Part shown: positions 40,632 through 47,212 of the stretch, in pieces | How the letters are laid out: the number at the start of each line of letters is the position of its first letter | Numbering within the stretch: the first letter of the stretch is position 1 | Assembly (NCBI GenBank): GCA_963630555.1 | Contig: CAVGND010000011.1 | Span: 1 to 47,212 of the forward strand | Length of the DNA: 47,212 nt | From: CAVALG01 sp963630555 | GTDB lineage: Bacteria; Bacillota; Clostridia; Oscillospirales; Acutalibacteraceae | Direction: 5' to 3' | Translations under genes and position numbers: made by a program | The notes under the pieces: generated by a model | The model's database searches: none | What the model saw: the letters and a program-made list of their open reading frames with translations, nothing else | Told to the model about the DNA's origin: nothing

Positions 40632-40661
40632 GGGCTTTTGTGCTTTATGGTCGCACAATCA

Positions 40662-40737
40662 TGGAGCTGATAACCGGATTCGAACCGGTGACCTCTTCCT
40701 TACCAAGGAAGTGCTCTGCCACCTGAGCCATATCAGC
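40662..40737 (-). tRNA. tRNA-Thr (anticodon GGU)
   Basis: On the minus strand the 76-nt gene has a perfect acceptor stem GCTGATA/TATCAGC, anticodon stem CTTCC/GGAAG with loop TTGGTAA (anticodon GGT), TTCGAAT in the T loop, discriminator T and an encoded CCA. It reads ACC and ACU. Its UCCA end suits the thrS T-box. Downstream, 40862-41035 holds no gene or signal that I can support. Confidence 0.97.
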
Positions 40738-40768
40738 GTAAACGGCAATTACCGTATGCAACGATATG

Positions 40769-40797
40769 ATTTTACTACATCACAGCCGATTTGTCAA
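40769..40797 (-). promoter_or_regulatory. Promoter of the tRNA-Thr gene
   Basis: On the minus strand TTGACA (complement of 40792-40797) and TAAAAT (complement of 40769-40774) are 17 nt apart. Confidence 0.85.
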
Positions 40798-40834
40798 TAC
40801 TTTTTATTGGATAAATTATAAAGTTGTCTGCGGA

Positions 40835-40861
40835 GTGAATTTCCAAAGTAAATTCACTGTA
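40835..40861 (+). repeat. Palindromic intergenic repeat, copy 3 (short)
   Basis: GTGAATTTCCAAAGTAAATT begins as in copy 1 and then diverges. AGTGAATTT (40834-40842) and AAATTCACT form a perfect 9-bp inverted repeat. Confidence 0.55.
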
Positions 40862-41035
40862 TAAATATATCAACGATCGGTTGTTGAAAGTCAGAAATAT
40901 TAATCTGCCGCTTAAAGTAAAAAGAAAGATTCGGACAAACAAAGACAAACAAAACTAAATCTCGCAAAATCCGGCGATCGGAATCGTAAACGCCGAAACT
41001 GTACCGACATAAGATTTACGGTGCAGTTTGTGCTT

Positions 41036-41716
41036 CTATTCAATCACTTCGGTTTCCTCGGCGGCGGGTTCGCTCCGATCCGCTGCCGTATCCCCGGGCA
41101 CTGAAGATGATTCGGAATTATCGGTACCGGCGATACTTTCGGGCTGCGTCGGCGTGGCGGTTGAGGAGTTCTGTGCGGCGGCATCGCTTTTTGTTTGAGA
41201 ACCGACGGGCGTGGCGGCAACATTAACCGTTCTGGTTTTATCGGCGGCAGCCGAATCGCCCGCTTGTTCAGATAATGCGTTTGGCGGAGTACCGATTGAA
41301 CCACCGTTCGTAATCGTATTTGACTCATCCCGCACGGCACAACTGCCCCATTTCGGAGTGAGGGTGATTTCCGTGCCTGCGACTGCGTTTACGGTAAAGG
41401 TAAATGCCGCTTTGTCGTTTTCACAGACAGTAATCTGTTTGCTGAAGTAAAGCGTCTCGGCGTCACCGACTTTTACGCCGCAATATCCGGTCGCGCCTTC
41501 CGTTCCGTCGGCTGACAGCGTGATTTTACAACTGCCGCTTTCGGGTACGATTATTTTGTTTTCTTCGGTAAGTTCGGTTGTTTCGGTACCCTCATCAACC
41601 TGATGCAGCAGTTTATAAGCGGAACTTTGAATTGTTGTTGTACCTGTAGAGGTCGAAGGGGGTAAACCGCGCCTAACATGCACCGCACAGGCATACGGCG
41701 CAAATGCAGATAGCAA
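41036..41716 (-). CDS. Secreted or membrane-anchored Thr/Ser-rich protein, possibly frameshifted at its start
   Basis: No family recognised. After a hydrophobic start the 226-residue frame has a beta-rich region of about 40-140 (ETTELTEENKIIVPESGSCK, GYCGVKVGDAETLYFS, ITLTPKWGSC) and a long Ala/Ser/Thr/Glu-rich tail typical of an extracellular stalk. The only initiation codon in frame is a TTG at 41716 with no ribosome-binding site. Upstream the same frame stays open to 41766 and encodes KKNARTALLIFSFPYSLLSA, a good signal-like segment with no start. A GTG at 41771 in the neighbouring frame, right after the previous gene, could serve if one A of the AAAAA run were absent. Treat the N terminus as uncertain. 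Confidence 0.5.
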   Translation of the reverse strand: MLSAFAPYACAVHVRRGLPPSTSTGTTTIQSSAYKLLHQVDEGTETTELTEENKIIVPESGSCKITLSADGTEGATGYCGVKVGDAETLYFSKQITVCENDKAAFTFTVNAVAGTEITLTPKWGSCAVRDESNTITNGGSIGTPPNALSEQAGDSAAADKTRTVNVAATPVGSQTKSDAAAQNSSTATPTQPESIAGTDNSESSSVPGDTAADRSEPAAEETEVIE

Positions 41717-41772
41717 TGAATAAGGGAATGAGAATATGAGTAAAGCCGTTCGTGCGTTTTTCTTTTGTCACC

Positions 41773-42030
41773 TTATTTGCGGGAGCGAAAAAACAATGGG
41801 TACACCCGCATTACATTGCGCTCGTTCACGAACGGGATAAGGCAGAGGTAGTGACAGCGGAGTTCCATGTGCCAATAACGATATTCGTAAATATCTGCCG
41901 CATGGCGCATCTCGTTTTGATAATACCGTTTTCCCTTTTCAAATTCATGAAAAAATTTCGCAAGACGAAGAAAAATCAGCAGAAGGATAAACACTATAAA
42001 AAGTATCAAAGCGCCGCTATCGTTTTCCAT
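41773..42030 (-). CDS. Small membrane protein of the TetR-controlled operon
   Basis: An 85-residue protein of no recognised family. One membrane helix covers residues 6-25 (GALILFIVFILLLIFLRLAK). A basic/aromatic cytoplasmic or extracellular tail follows, with EFEKGKRYYQNEMRHAADIY and YRYWHMELRCHYLCLIPFV. AAAGGA lies about 11 nt before the ATG. It lies 51 nt after the TetR gene and directly before the secreted-protein gene, so the three probably form one operon. Confidence 0.65.
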   Translation of the reverse strand: MENDSGALILFIVFILLLIFLRLAKFFHEFEKGKRYYQNEMRHAADIYEYRYWHMELRCHYLCLIPFVNERNVMRVYPLFFRSRK

Positions 42031-42081
42031 AATGATGTGTTTCCTTTCGTTAGGCTTTGTAATCTTTAAATTTATCTTCTT

Positions 42082-42666
42082 TCACATAATTTTCACGACG
42101 GAGAAAATCAGACGGAAGCATTTCTCGCCGGCGATGGCATTATCAGTATTTTGCTCGGATATCTGCCTTTGCGATTCAACCAGCAGGGTATTTAAAATGT
42201 GGTGCAATATAATCCGTACATCCGTCTTTTCGGGGAAAGCGGTCTTCATCTTCCCGAACAGCGGCGTAAATCGTTTGATGTGGGTTGCTTTTGAATAGGT
42301 TCTAAAGGAATATGAATAATAGTAGCGGGCATAAAATGTCAACTCGTTTGGATGCAACATAATGTGATCCCAGCATTTCATGAAAAGTACATGGCAGCGG
42401 GATTCGTAGTCGATGCTCTCATATTTCAGGACATGGAAATTCTTCATAATTATGTCAAAAAACTCATCGTCTACTGCAGAAAAGGCGTCGGCAATCAGGG
42501 CTTCTTTAGTATTATAGAAGCGGTAAATCGTCGCAACATTCAAGCCGCTTTCCTTGCAGATTGCGTCGGTAGTGGTGTTCTCCAACCCTAATTTTGCAAC
42601 GGTTCTGACAGTGCCGCTGATTAACTCCCGATGCGTTTTAAAGTTTCGCTCTTCCCTTGAGGCCAT
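42082..42666 (-). CDS. TetR family transcriptional regulator
   Basis: A 194-residue regulator with an N-terminal TetR helix-turn-helix (about 8-55): RELISGTVRTVAKLGLENTT, then TDAICKESGLNVATIYRFYN and TKEALIADAF. The C-terminal half is helical and of unknown ligand. The ATG at 42666 has GGAAGGA upstream. A perfect palindrome lies 16 nt before the start codon, so autoregulation is very likely. It heads a minus-strand operon with the small membrane protein and the secreted Thr/Ser-rich protein. Confidence 0.9.
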   Translation of the reverse strand: MASREERNFKTHRELISGTVRTVAKLGLENTTTDAICKESGLNVATIYRFYNTKEALIADAFSAVDDEFFDIIMKNFHVLKYESIDYESRCHVLFMKCWDHIMLHPNELTFYARYYYSYSFRTYSKATHIKRFTPLFGKMKTAFPEKTDVRIILHHILNTLLVESQRQISEQNTDNAIAGEKCFRLIFSVVKIM

Positions 42667-42682
42667 TATTTGTCCTTCCTTT

Positions 42683-42704
42683 TTGCTAAGCGTCCGCTTA
42701 GCAA
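42683..42704 (-). promoter_or_regulatory. Palindromic operator of the TetR operon
   Basis: A perfect inverted repeat of 10-bp half-sites (TTGCTAAGCG and CGCTTAGCAA) with a 2-bp centre (TC). Size and position, just upstream of the regulator's ribosome-binding site, are classic for a TetR-family operator. Confidence 0.85.
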
Positions 42705-42761
42705 GAGCGGACAAAAATCGGCGATTACGAGCAGATCATTCTGTTTTGTATCGCCTTTTCA

Positions 42762-42794
42762 CTCAGATTTTATCGTGGAGTTCGGCACTCTGCG
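42762..42794 (+). repeat. Left arm of a long inverted repeat pair
   Basis: The core at 42769-42794 (TTATCGTGGAGTTCGGCACT, then CTGCG) is a perfect 26-bp reverse complement of 43228-43253, and similarity continues outward for about 7 more bases. The two arms enclose about 433 bp holding the dead integrase fragment. Confidence 0.8.
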
Positions 42795-42987
42795 AATGAC
42801 AGAAATCCCATTTGACAGCATTATTTTAGCATAACTCTGTGAAAAAATCAAGCAAATGTTTAAAAAAGTTTGATTTTCATTGTCGAAAGTAAGCGAAATG
42901 CAAGCAATCACTTCGTTTTCCGAGAAATTCGCAGTCAAAATTTCAGTCAGGAATTTGTAACAAATATTTTTATAAGGAGGAGCGCTT

Positions 42988-43143
42988 ATGCGTAAAGGCG
43001 AAAACATTTTCAAACGGAAGGACGGACGGCGGGAAGCCCGCTACATAAAGGGTTACTAACTGTCCGGTAAAGCAAAGTACGGCTTTTGCTACGCCAAAAC
43101 CTAAAAGGAAGCAAAGGACAAGTTGACGGCGGCGGGTTTTTAA
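42988..43143 (+). pseudogene. Tyrosine integrase N-terminal fragment with in-frame stops (Tn916-type)
   Basis: An ATG with AAGGAGGAG upstream opens MRKGENIFKRKDGRREARYI, then KGY, a TAA (43057-43059), LSGKAKYGFCYAKT, a second TAA (43102-43104), KEAKDKLTAAGF and a final stop. This is the arm-binding N terminus of Tn916/phage-type integrases (consensus RRGENIYKRKDGRWEGRY as I recall it), with stops where Asp/Tyr residues would be expected. The catalytic domain is missing. It is a decayed trace of an integrative element. Confidence 0.8.
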
Positions 43144-43227
43144 ATTTATTCGCAGTCAGACTTTTGTGTCATTTTGCGTGGACAAGGCCGAAAATCGCAT
43201 ATTTCAAGCCGATTCCGGCGTCTTTTC

Positions 43228-43260
43228 CGCAGAGTGCCGAACTCCACGATAAATTTTGAG
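43228..43260 (-). repeat. Right arm of a long inverted repeat pair
   Basis: CGCAGAGTGCCGAACTCCAC followed by GATAAA is the perfect reverse complement of the left arm at 42769-42794. It abuts the terminator at 43258-43292. Confidence 0.8.
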
Positions 43261-43292
43261 CCGTGACCATTGGGAGCACGGCTCTTTTTTTA
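43258..43292 (+). terminator. Intrinsic terminator beside the integrase remnant
   Basis: Stem GAGCCGTG (43258-43265) / CACGGCTC (43277-43284) followed by seven or more T. The gene it once ended is no longer present. Confidence 0.85.
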
Positions 43293-43495
43293 TTTAAAAA
43301 AATTTACTGACAAGACCTTAAAAACAGTATGTAAAACCGCCCATTTCCTGCCGAATGTGCGGGTATAAACCCACCCTCCGACAAGTACAACAAACTCTGA
43401 TATAACTTAACGGTGAAGTCTTGAAACTTTTTTTAAATGTCAATTTTACGCGGATTATATCACGAACACCAAAATCGGCGTCTTTTGCAAAAACC

Positions 43496-43533
43496 GTTAA
43501 TTCCCAAAATAAATGCGGCTGCAGAATTTGAAG
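43496..43533 (+). repeat. Palindromic intergenic repeat, copy 4 (degenerate)
   Basis: GTTAATTCCCAAAATAAATG, then CGGCTGCAGAATTTGAAG, follows the layout of copy 1 with several substitutions. No gene is seen in 43293-43593. Confidence 0.5.
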
Positions 43534-43593
43534 ATACATTTACATTGAGAATCAACCGAAAAATAACTTTTCATTTTATTTGCGGGCATTTTA

Positions 43594-43623
43594 TTGCTAA
43601 AAACAATGATAATGTGTTATACT
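43594..43623 (+). promoter_or_regulatory. Candidate promoter of the ABC exporter operon
   Basis: TTGCTA (43594-43599) and TATACT (43618-43623) with 18-nt spacing, about 60 nt before the first exporter gene. Confidence 0.5.
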
Positions 43624-43682
43624 GTTTTCGGAATACTGATATCAGGCGATTATCTGCGTTTGCCGCAAAGGAATGACCGATT

Positions 43683-45401
43683 TTGAAAATGCTGTTTGGA
43701 TATTTAAAAAAATATAAAATTCAGGCGATATGCTCGCCGCTTTTTAAACTGCTTGAGGTTGCTTTTGAACTGCTTGTACCTTTAGTTGTTGCGTCAATAA
43801 TAGACAAGGGTGTTGCATCGGGCGACAGCGGATATGTTCTGCGGCTCGGCGGACTGCTTGTACTGCTTGGTGCGGTAGGGCTTATATGCACACTGTTTGC
43901 ACAGTATTTTGCCGCTAAGGCATCGGTCGGGGCGACAGCACTTTTACGCGCCGACCTTTTTAAAAAGATAAACGAACTCTCCCCGGCACAAACCGACAGA
44001 ATCGGCTCCGCTTCGCTTATCACGCGGATGACAAGCGATACACAGCAGATACAAACGGGCCTCAACCTCGCGCTGCGGCTTATACTGCGCTCGCCTTTTG
44101 TGGTTTTCGGTTCTGCTGTTGCGGCATACCTTATAGATCCGTCATCGGGATTTATTTTTATAATAACAATAGTGATTTTGGCGATTGTTATTTTTGCAAT
44201 AATGCTTGTGAACATTAAAACCTACAAAAATGTTCAAATAAAACTTGACGGCGTAACCTCGCAGTTGCGACAAAATCTTGCAGGGATACGGGTAATACGC
44301 GCGTTTTGCAAGGAAGGATCGGAAAAGTCGGAATTCAACAGTGCAAACGATAAACTGACAGACAGGCAAAAAGCCGCCGGGCATATATCCGCACTTTTAA
44401 ACCCACTTACCTATGTAATAATCAATATTGCGGTTATTGCGCTTATAAAGAACGGCGCCTTGCGGGTGTATTCGGGCAAACTTACGCAGGGTGAAGCAGT
44501 TGCACTTTACAACTATATGGCAAGGATGCTTATAGAACTTGTAAAATTGGCGAACCTTATTATTAATATGAGTAAGATGGCTGCCTGCAGTCACAGAGTT
44601 GACGCGATATTAAAAACCGAGCCTTTATTGCAAAACGGTAGTGGCAGGAAAACGCAAGGCGACATTGCGGTGCAATTTGATAATGTAAGTTTTAAATATT
44701 CAAAAAAAGCCGACTACGCCGTTAAGAATATAAGTTTTTCGGCACAAAGCGGAGAAACGATTGGCATAATCGGCGGAACCGGTTCCGGAAAAAGCACTTT
44801 GGCTGCTCTTATACCGCGGCTTTACGATGTTACAAGCGGCACTGTTTCGGTATTCGGCAACAATGTTAAGGATTATGATTTACCGGAACTCCGCAAAACT
44901 GTCGGGTTTGTTCTGCAGCGTGCCATGCTTTTCAGGGGGACGGTACGAGACAACATTAAGATAGGCAGGGCTGACGCAACCGACGGCGAAATTTACGCCG
45001 CACTCGACACCGCACAGGCGAAGGATTTTATTGACCGCACCGGTATGGGGCTTGATTATATGTTAGAACAGGGGGGCAACAATCTCTCCGGCGGACAGAA
45101 GCAGCGCCTTACCATTGCGCGCGCCGTTGTACGGCACCCGAAAATTCTTATTTTGGACGACAGTTCGTCGGCACTTGATTTTGCGACCGACTCCCGTTTG
45201 CGCGCAGCAATAAAGGACTACTGTGCCGAAAGTACGGTGTTTATAATTTCGCAGCGCACCTCCGCTTTGCGCTCTGCAGATAAAATAATCGTGCTTGACG
45301 GCGGAGAGATTAAAGGAATAGGCAGCCACGAAGAACTGCTGCAAACCTGCGAAGTTTACCGGGAAATTCACCTATCGCAAACCAAAAAGGAGGGTGAATA
45401 A
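43683..45401 (+). CDS. Heterodimeric ABC exporter, subunit with degenerate catalytic site
   Basis: A 572-residue half-transporter. The membrane domain (about 1-310) has six helices. The nucleotide-binding domain has Walker A GGTGSGKST near residue 364, the Q-loop region VLQRAMLFRGTVRDNI, signature LSGGQKQRLTIARAV and Walker B LILDDSSSALD. Asp replaces the catalytic Glu after Walker B, the mark of the inactive site in pairs such as BmrC/BmrD and TM287/288. The start is probably the TTG at 43683, which has AAAGGA at 9-nt spacing; an ATG six bases later lacks it. It ends 3 nt before the partner gene. Its substrate is unknown; multidrug or lipid-like export is typical. Confidence 0.92.
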   Translation: MKMLFGYLKKYKIQAICSPLFKLLEVAFELLVPLVVASIIDKGVASGDSGYVLRLGGLLVLLGAVGLICTLFAQYFAAKASVGATALLRADLFKKINELSPAQTDRIGSASLITRMTSDTQQIQTGLNLALRLILRSPFVVFGSAVAAYLIDPSSGFIFIITIVILAIVIFAIMLVNIKTYKNVQIKLDGVTSQLRQNLAGIRVIRAFCKEGSEKSEFNSANDKLTDRQKAAGHISALLNPLTYVIINIAVIALIKNGALRVYSGKLTQGEAVALYNYMARMLIELVKLANLIINMSKMAACSHRVDAILKTEPLLQNGSGRKTQGDIAVQFDNVSFKYSKKADYAVKNISFSAQSGETIGIIGGTGSGKSTLAALIPRLYDVTSGTVSVFGNNVKDYDLPELRKTVGFVLQRAMLFRGTVRDNIKIGRADATDGEIYAALDTAQAKDFIDRTGMGLDYMLEQGGNNLSGGQKQRLTIARAVVRHPKILILDDSSSALDFATDSRLRAAIKDYCAESTVFIISQRTSALRSADKIIVLDGGEIKGIGSHEELLQTCEVYREIHLSQTKKEGE

Positions 45402-45404
45402 TTT

Positions 45405-47153
45405 ATGAAAAAGAAAAAAACTTCTACCCTATGGCGGATATTCGGGTTTGTAAAAAAATACCGTCTTGCCGTAACACTTTCGCTGATATTTGCGCTTTCA
45501 AGCGTTGCGCTTACCCTTTATGTTCCCGTCCTTATCGGTCAGGCGATCGATCTGATGATATCAAAAGGGAATGTTGATTTTGCCGGAATCGCACTCATAT
45601 CAACGTATGCCGCAATATGCGTTGCCGTTGCCGCGGTGTTGCAGTGGCTTATGAACGCGCTTAACAACAAAATCACCTTTGAAACGGTTAAAGACATACG
45701 CGAATTGTCTTTTGCCAAACTGCAAAAACTACCTATAAAATACAGCGACAATCACCCGATCGGCGAAACGGTAAGCCGAATAATTGCGGACGCCGACCAG
45801 GTGGCAGACGGTCTGCTTTTGGGGTTCAGCCAATTGTTTACGGGAATTGCCACAATTATCGGCACAATTCTTTTTATGCTGTCAATAAGCCCCGTTATCA
45901 CGCTTGTTGTGGTTGTGCTTACCCCTGCTTCAATTTTTGTTGCAAAATTCATTGCACGCCATACCCATGATATGTTTACGGCACAGTCGAAAGCGCGTGC
46001 CGAACTTACGGCATTTACCGCCGAAAACATCGACAACCGCGATGTTGTCAAAGCATTTTCAAACGAGGACAGTGCGTTCCGTAAATTTGAAAAAATGAAT
46101 GCCGAATATGCGGACGCGGCGCTGAAATCCACATTTTTTTCATCGCTTACCAACCCTTCGACCAGATTTATAAACGGGCTTGTTTACGCGGGCGTCGGGG
46201 TTTTCGGAGCATTGTCTGTGCTTAAAAAATTCGGCGGCGGTATAACAATAGGCGGCTTGGCAAGTTTTTTGAGTTACGCCGATCAGTACACCAAACCGTT
46301 TAATGAAATTTCGGGTGTTATTACCGAATTGCAAAACGCTCTCGCGTGTGCAGAGCGGATGTTTGAACTTTTGGATGAACCGGAAGAAGAAAACGACAGC
46401 GAAAAACCCGAACTCCGGTCAGCTGATGGCAATGTTACATTTAACAGTGTGAATTTTTCATATTCTCCCGACCGACCGCTTATAGAAAACCTTAATTTAG
46501 AAGTTAAAAGCGGCAGCCGCATTGCGATAGTAGGGCCTACAGGATGCGGCAAAACCACCCTTATAAATCTGCTGATGAGATTTTATGACGTGTGCGACGG
46601 TGAAATAAAAATTGACGGCACCGATATAAAAGCCGTCACGCGCGGCAGTTTGCGAAAAAAATACGGTATGGTATTGCAGGAAACCTGGTTAAAACAAGCC
46701 ACGGTTCGCGAAAACATAGCGTTCGGCAATCCGCAGGCAACAGATAAAGAAATTGAGCAGGCGGCACTCGCGGCGCACGCCCACTCTTTTATAAAGCAAT
46801 TGCCCGACGGATATGAAACGGTGCTTGACGAAAACGGAAGCGGGCTTTCACAGGGGCAGCGCCAGCTTTTATGCATTGCACGAATAATGTTGCTTGACCC
46901 TGATATTTTAATACTTGACGAGGCTACGTCTTCAATAGACACAAGAACGGAACTTAAAATACAATCGGCATTTTCAAAACTTATGCAGGGTAAAACAAGT
47001 TTTATAGTGGCTCACCGGCTTTCCACCATACGGGAGGCGGATGTAATACTTGTTATGAAGGACGGTCACATTATTGAAAAAGGTTCGCATAATGAATTAC
47101 TTAAAAGACATGGATTTTATTATGATCTTTACAACAGCCAATTTGATAATTAA
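45405..47153 (+). CDS. Heterodimeric ABC exporter, catalytically complete subunit
   Basis: A 582-residue half-transporter with six membrane helices (about 15-320). The nucleotide-binding domain has Walker A GPTGCGKTT near residue 374, VLQETWLKQATVRENIAFGN, a signature written LSQGQRQLLCIARIM (Gln in place of the usual second Gly of LSGGQ) and Walker B LILDEATSSIDTRTE with the catalytic Glu. The switch His is in VAHRLSTIREAD. Together with the preceding gene it forms a heterodimer with one working ATP site. AGGAGGG lies upstream. The gene ends 59 nt before the window does; nothing identifiable follows. Confidence 0.93.
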   Translation: MKKKKTSTLWRIFGFVKKYRLAVTLSLIFALSSVALTLYVPVLIGQAIDLMISKGNVDFAGIALISTYAAICVAVAAVLQWLMNALNNKITFETVKDIRELSFAKLQKLPIKYSDNHPIGETVSRIIADADQVADGLLLGFSQLFTGIATIIGTILFMLSISPVITLVVVVLTPASIFVAKFIARHTHDMFTAQSKARAELTAFTAENIDNRDVVKAFSNEDSAFRKFEKMNAEYADAALKSTFFSSLTNPSTRFINGLVYAGVGVFGALSVLKKFGGGITIGGLASFLSYADQYTKPFNEISGVITELQNALACAERMFELLDEPEEENDSEKPELRSADGNVTFNSVNFSYSPDRPLIENLNLEVKSGSRIAIVGPTGCGKTTLINLLMRFYDVCDGEIKIDGTDIKAVTRGSLRKKYGMVLQETWLKQATVRENIAFGNPQATDKEIEQAALAAHAHSFIKQLPDGYETVLDENGSGLSQGQRQLLCIARIMLLDPDILILDEATSSIDTRTELKIQSAFSKLMQGKTSFIVAHRLSTIREADVILVMKDGHIIEKGSHNELLKRHGFYYDLYNSQFDN

Positions 47154-47212
47154 TGCACAAAAGCGATATGATATCGGCGGAGGACTTCACAACATACTTT
47201 GTTCCGGGTATT

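Noticed and set aside
42988..43143. Possible stop-codon recoding in the integrase fragment (two in-frame TAA)
   Set aside because: All neighbouring genes use TAA as a normal stop, and the catalytic domain is missing, so simple decay explains it.
43437..43676. A 79-residue plus-strand frame before the exporter
   Set aside because: It overlaps the degenerate palindromic repeat and the exporter promoter, and has no ribosome-binding site.

Overview
The window looks like the chromosome of an anaerobic, low-to-mid GC Firmicute of the Clostridia, most likely a gut Oscillospirales/Ruminococcaceae-type organism. This is inferred from the gene families and signals, not from a database search. The supporting signals are strong Gram-positive ribosome-binding sites, a threonyl T-box, an xPQTG-type sortase signal, the rpsF-ssb-rpsR operon, a TnpV protein and a BmrC/BmrD-like heterodimeric exporter.

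Layout. (1) 1-5.4 kb is accessory DNA: an IS3-family orfB fragment, tnpV, an AbiEi/AbiEii toxin-antitoxin pair with an operator-like palindromic promoter, a repeat-rich gap, a small Ser/Tyr-rich membrane protein, an EF-hand plus HIRAN protein and a small cysteine-rich protein. (2) 5.5-11.6 kb (minus strand): a GH2 glycosidase behind a DUF1846 protein, then comEA behind thrS, with a T-box leader and promoter upstream of thrS. (3) 11.7-17.6 kb: a TetR regulator overlapping by 4 nt a 1722-residue wall-anchored surface protein; its Leu codons favour CTG where the neighbours favour CTT, so it may be acquired. (4) 18.0-30.0 kb: one long plus-strand operon that reads as a complete reductive pyrimidine catabolic route. 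It encodes an ABC importer, dihydropyrimidinase, a PreA-like dihydropyrimidine dehydrogenase, a PucR regulator, a class III aminotransferase, a 131-residue unknown, a beta-ureidopropionase-like M20 hydrolase and an iron alcohol dehydrogenase. The inferred flow is uracil/thymine to dihydropyrimidine, N-carbamoyl-beta-amino acid, beta-alanine, malonate semialdehyde and 3-hydroxypropionate. (5) 30-40.5 kb is mainly housekeeping: rpsF-ssb-rpsR, an F420-ligase-like protein, ftsK, DUF3006, DUF378, rhaB, gdhA and rpsB-tsf. (6) 40.6-43.6 kb: tRNA-Thr(GGU), a TetR-controlled minus-strand operon for envelope proteins with a perfect palindromic operator, and a dead integrase fragment enclosed by perfect 26-bp inverted repeats. 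(7) 43.7-47.2 kb: a heterodimeric ABC exporter.

The most unusual content is in the pyrimidine operon. The substrate-binding lipoprotein (20535-21593) appears circularly permuted: its C-terminal-lobe half comes first and its canonical N-terminal half last. The dehydrogenase (23055-24530) fuses a PreT-like N-terminal iron-sulfur domain directly to PreA and lacks the FAD/NAD(P)H domain, and no preT gene lies nearby. The operon also starts with a strong terminator hairpin placed almost on the transcription start, and it carries one conserved-looking gene of unknown function. A family of palindromic intergenic repeats (four copies) is scattered through the window.
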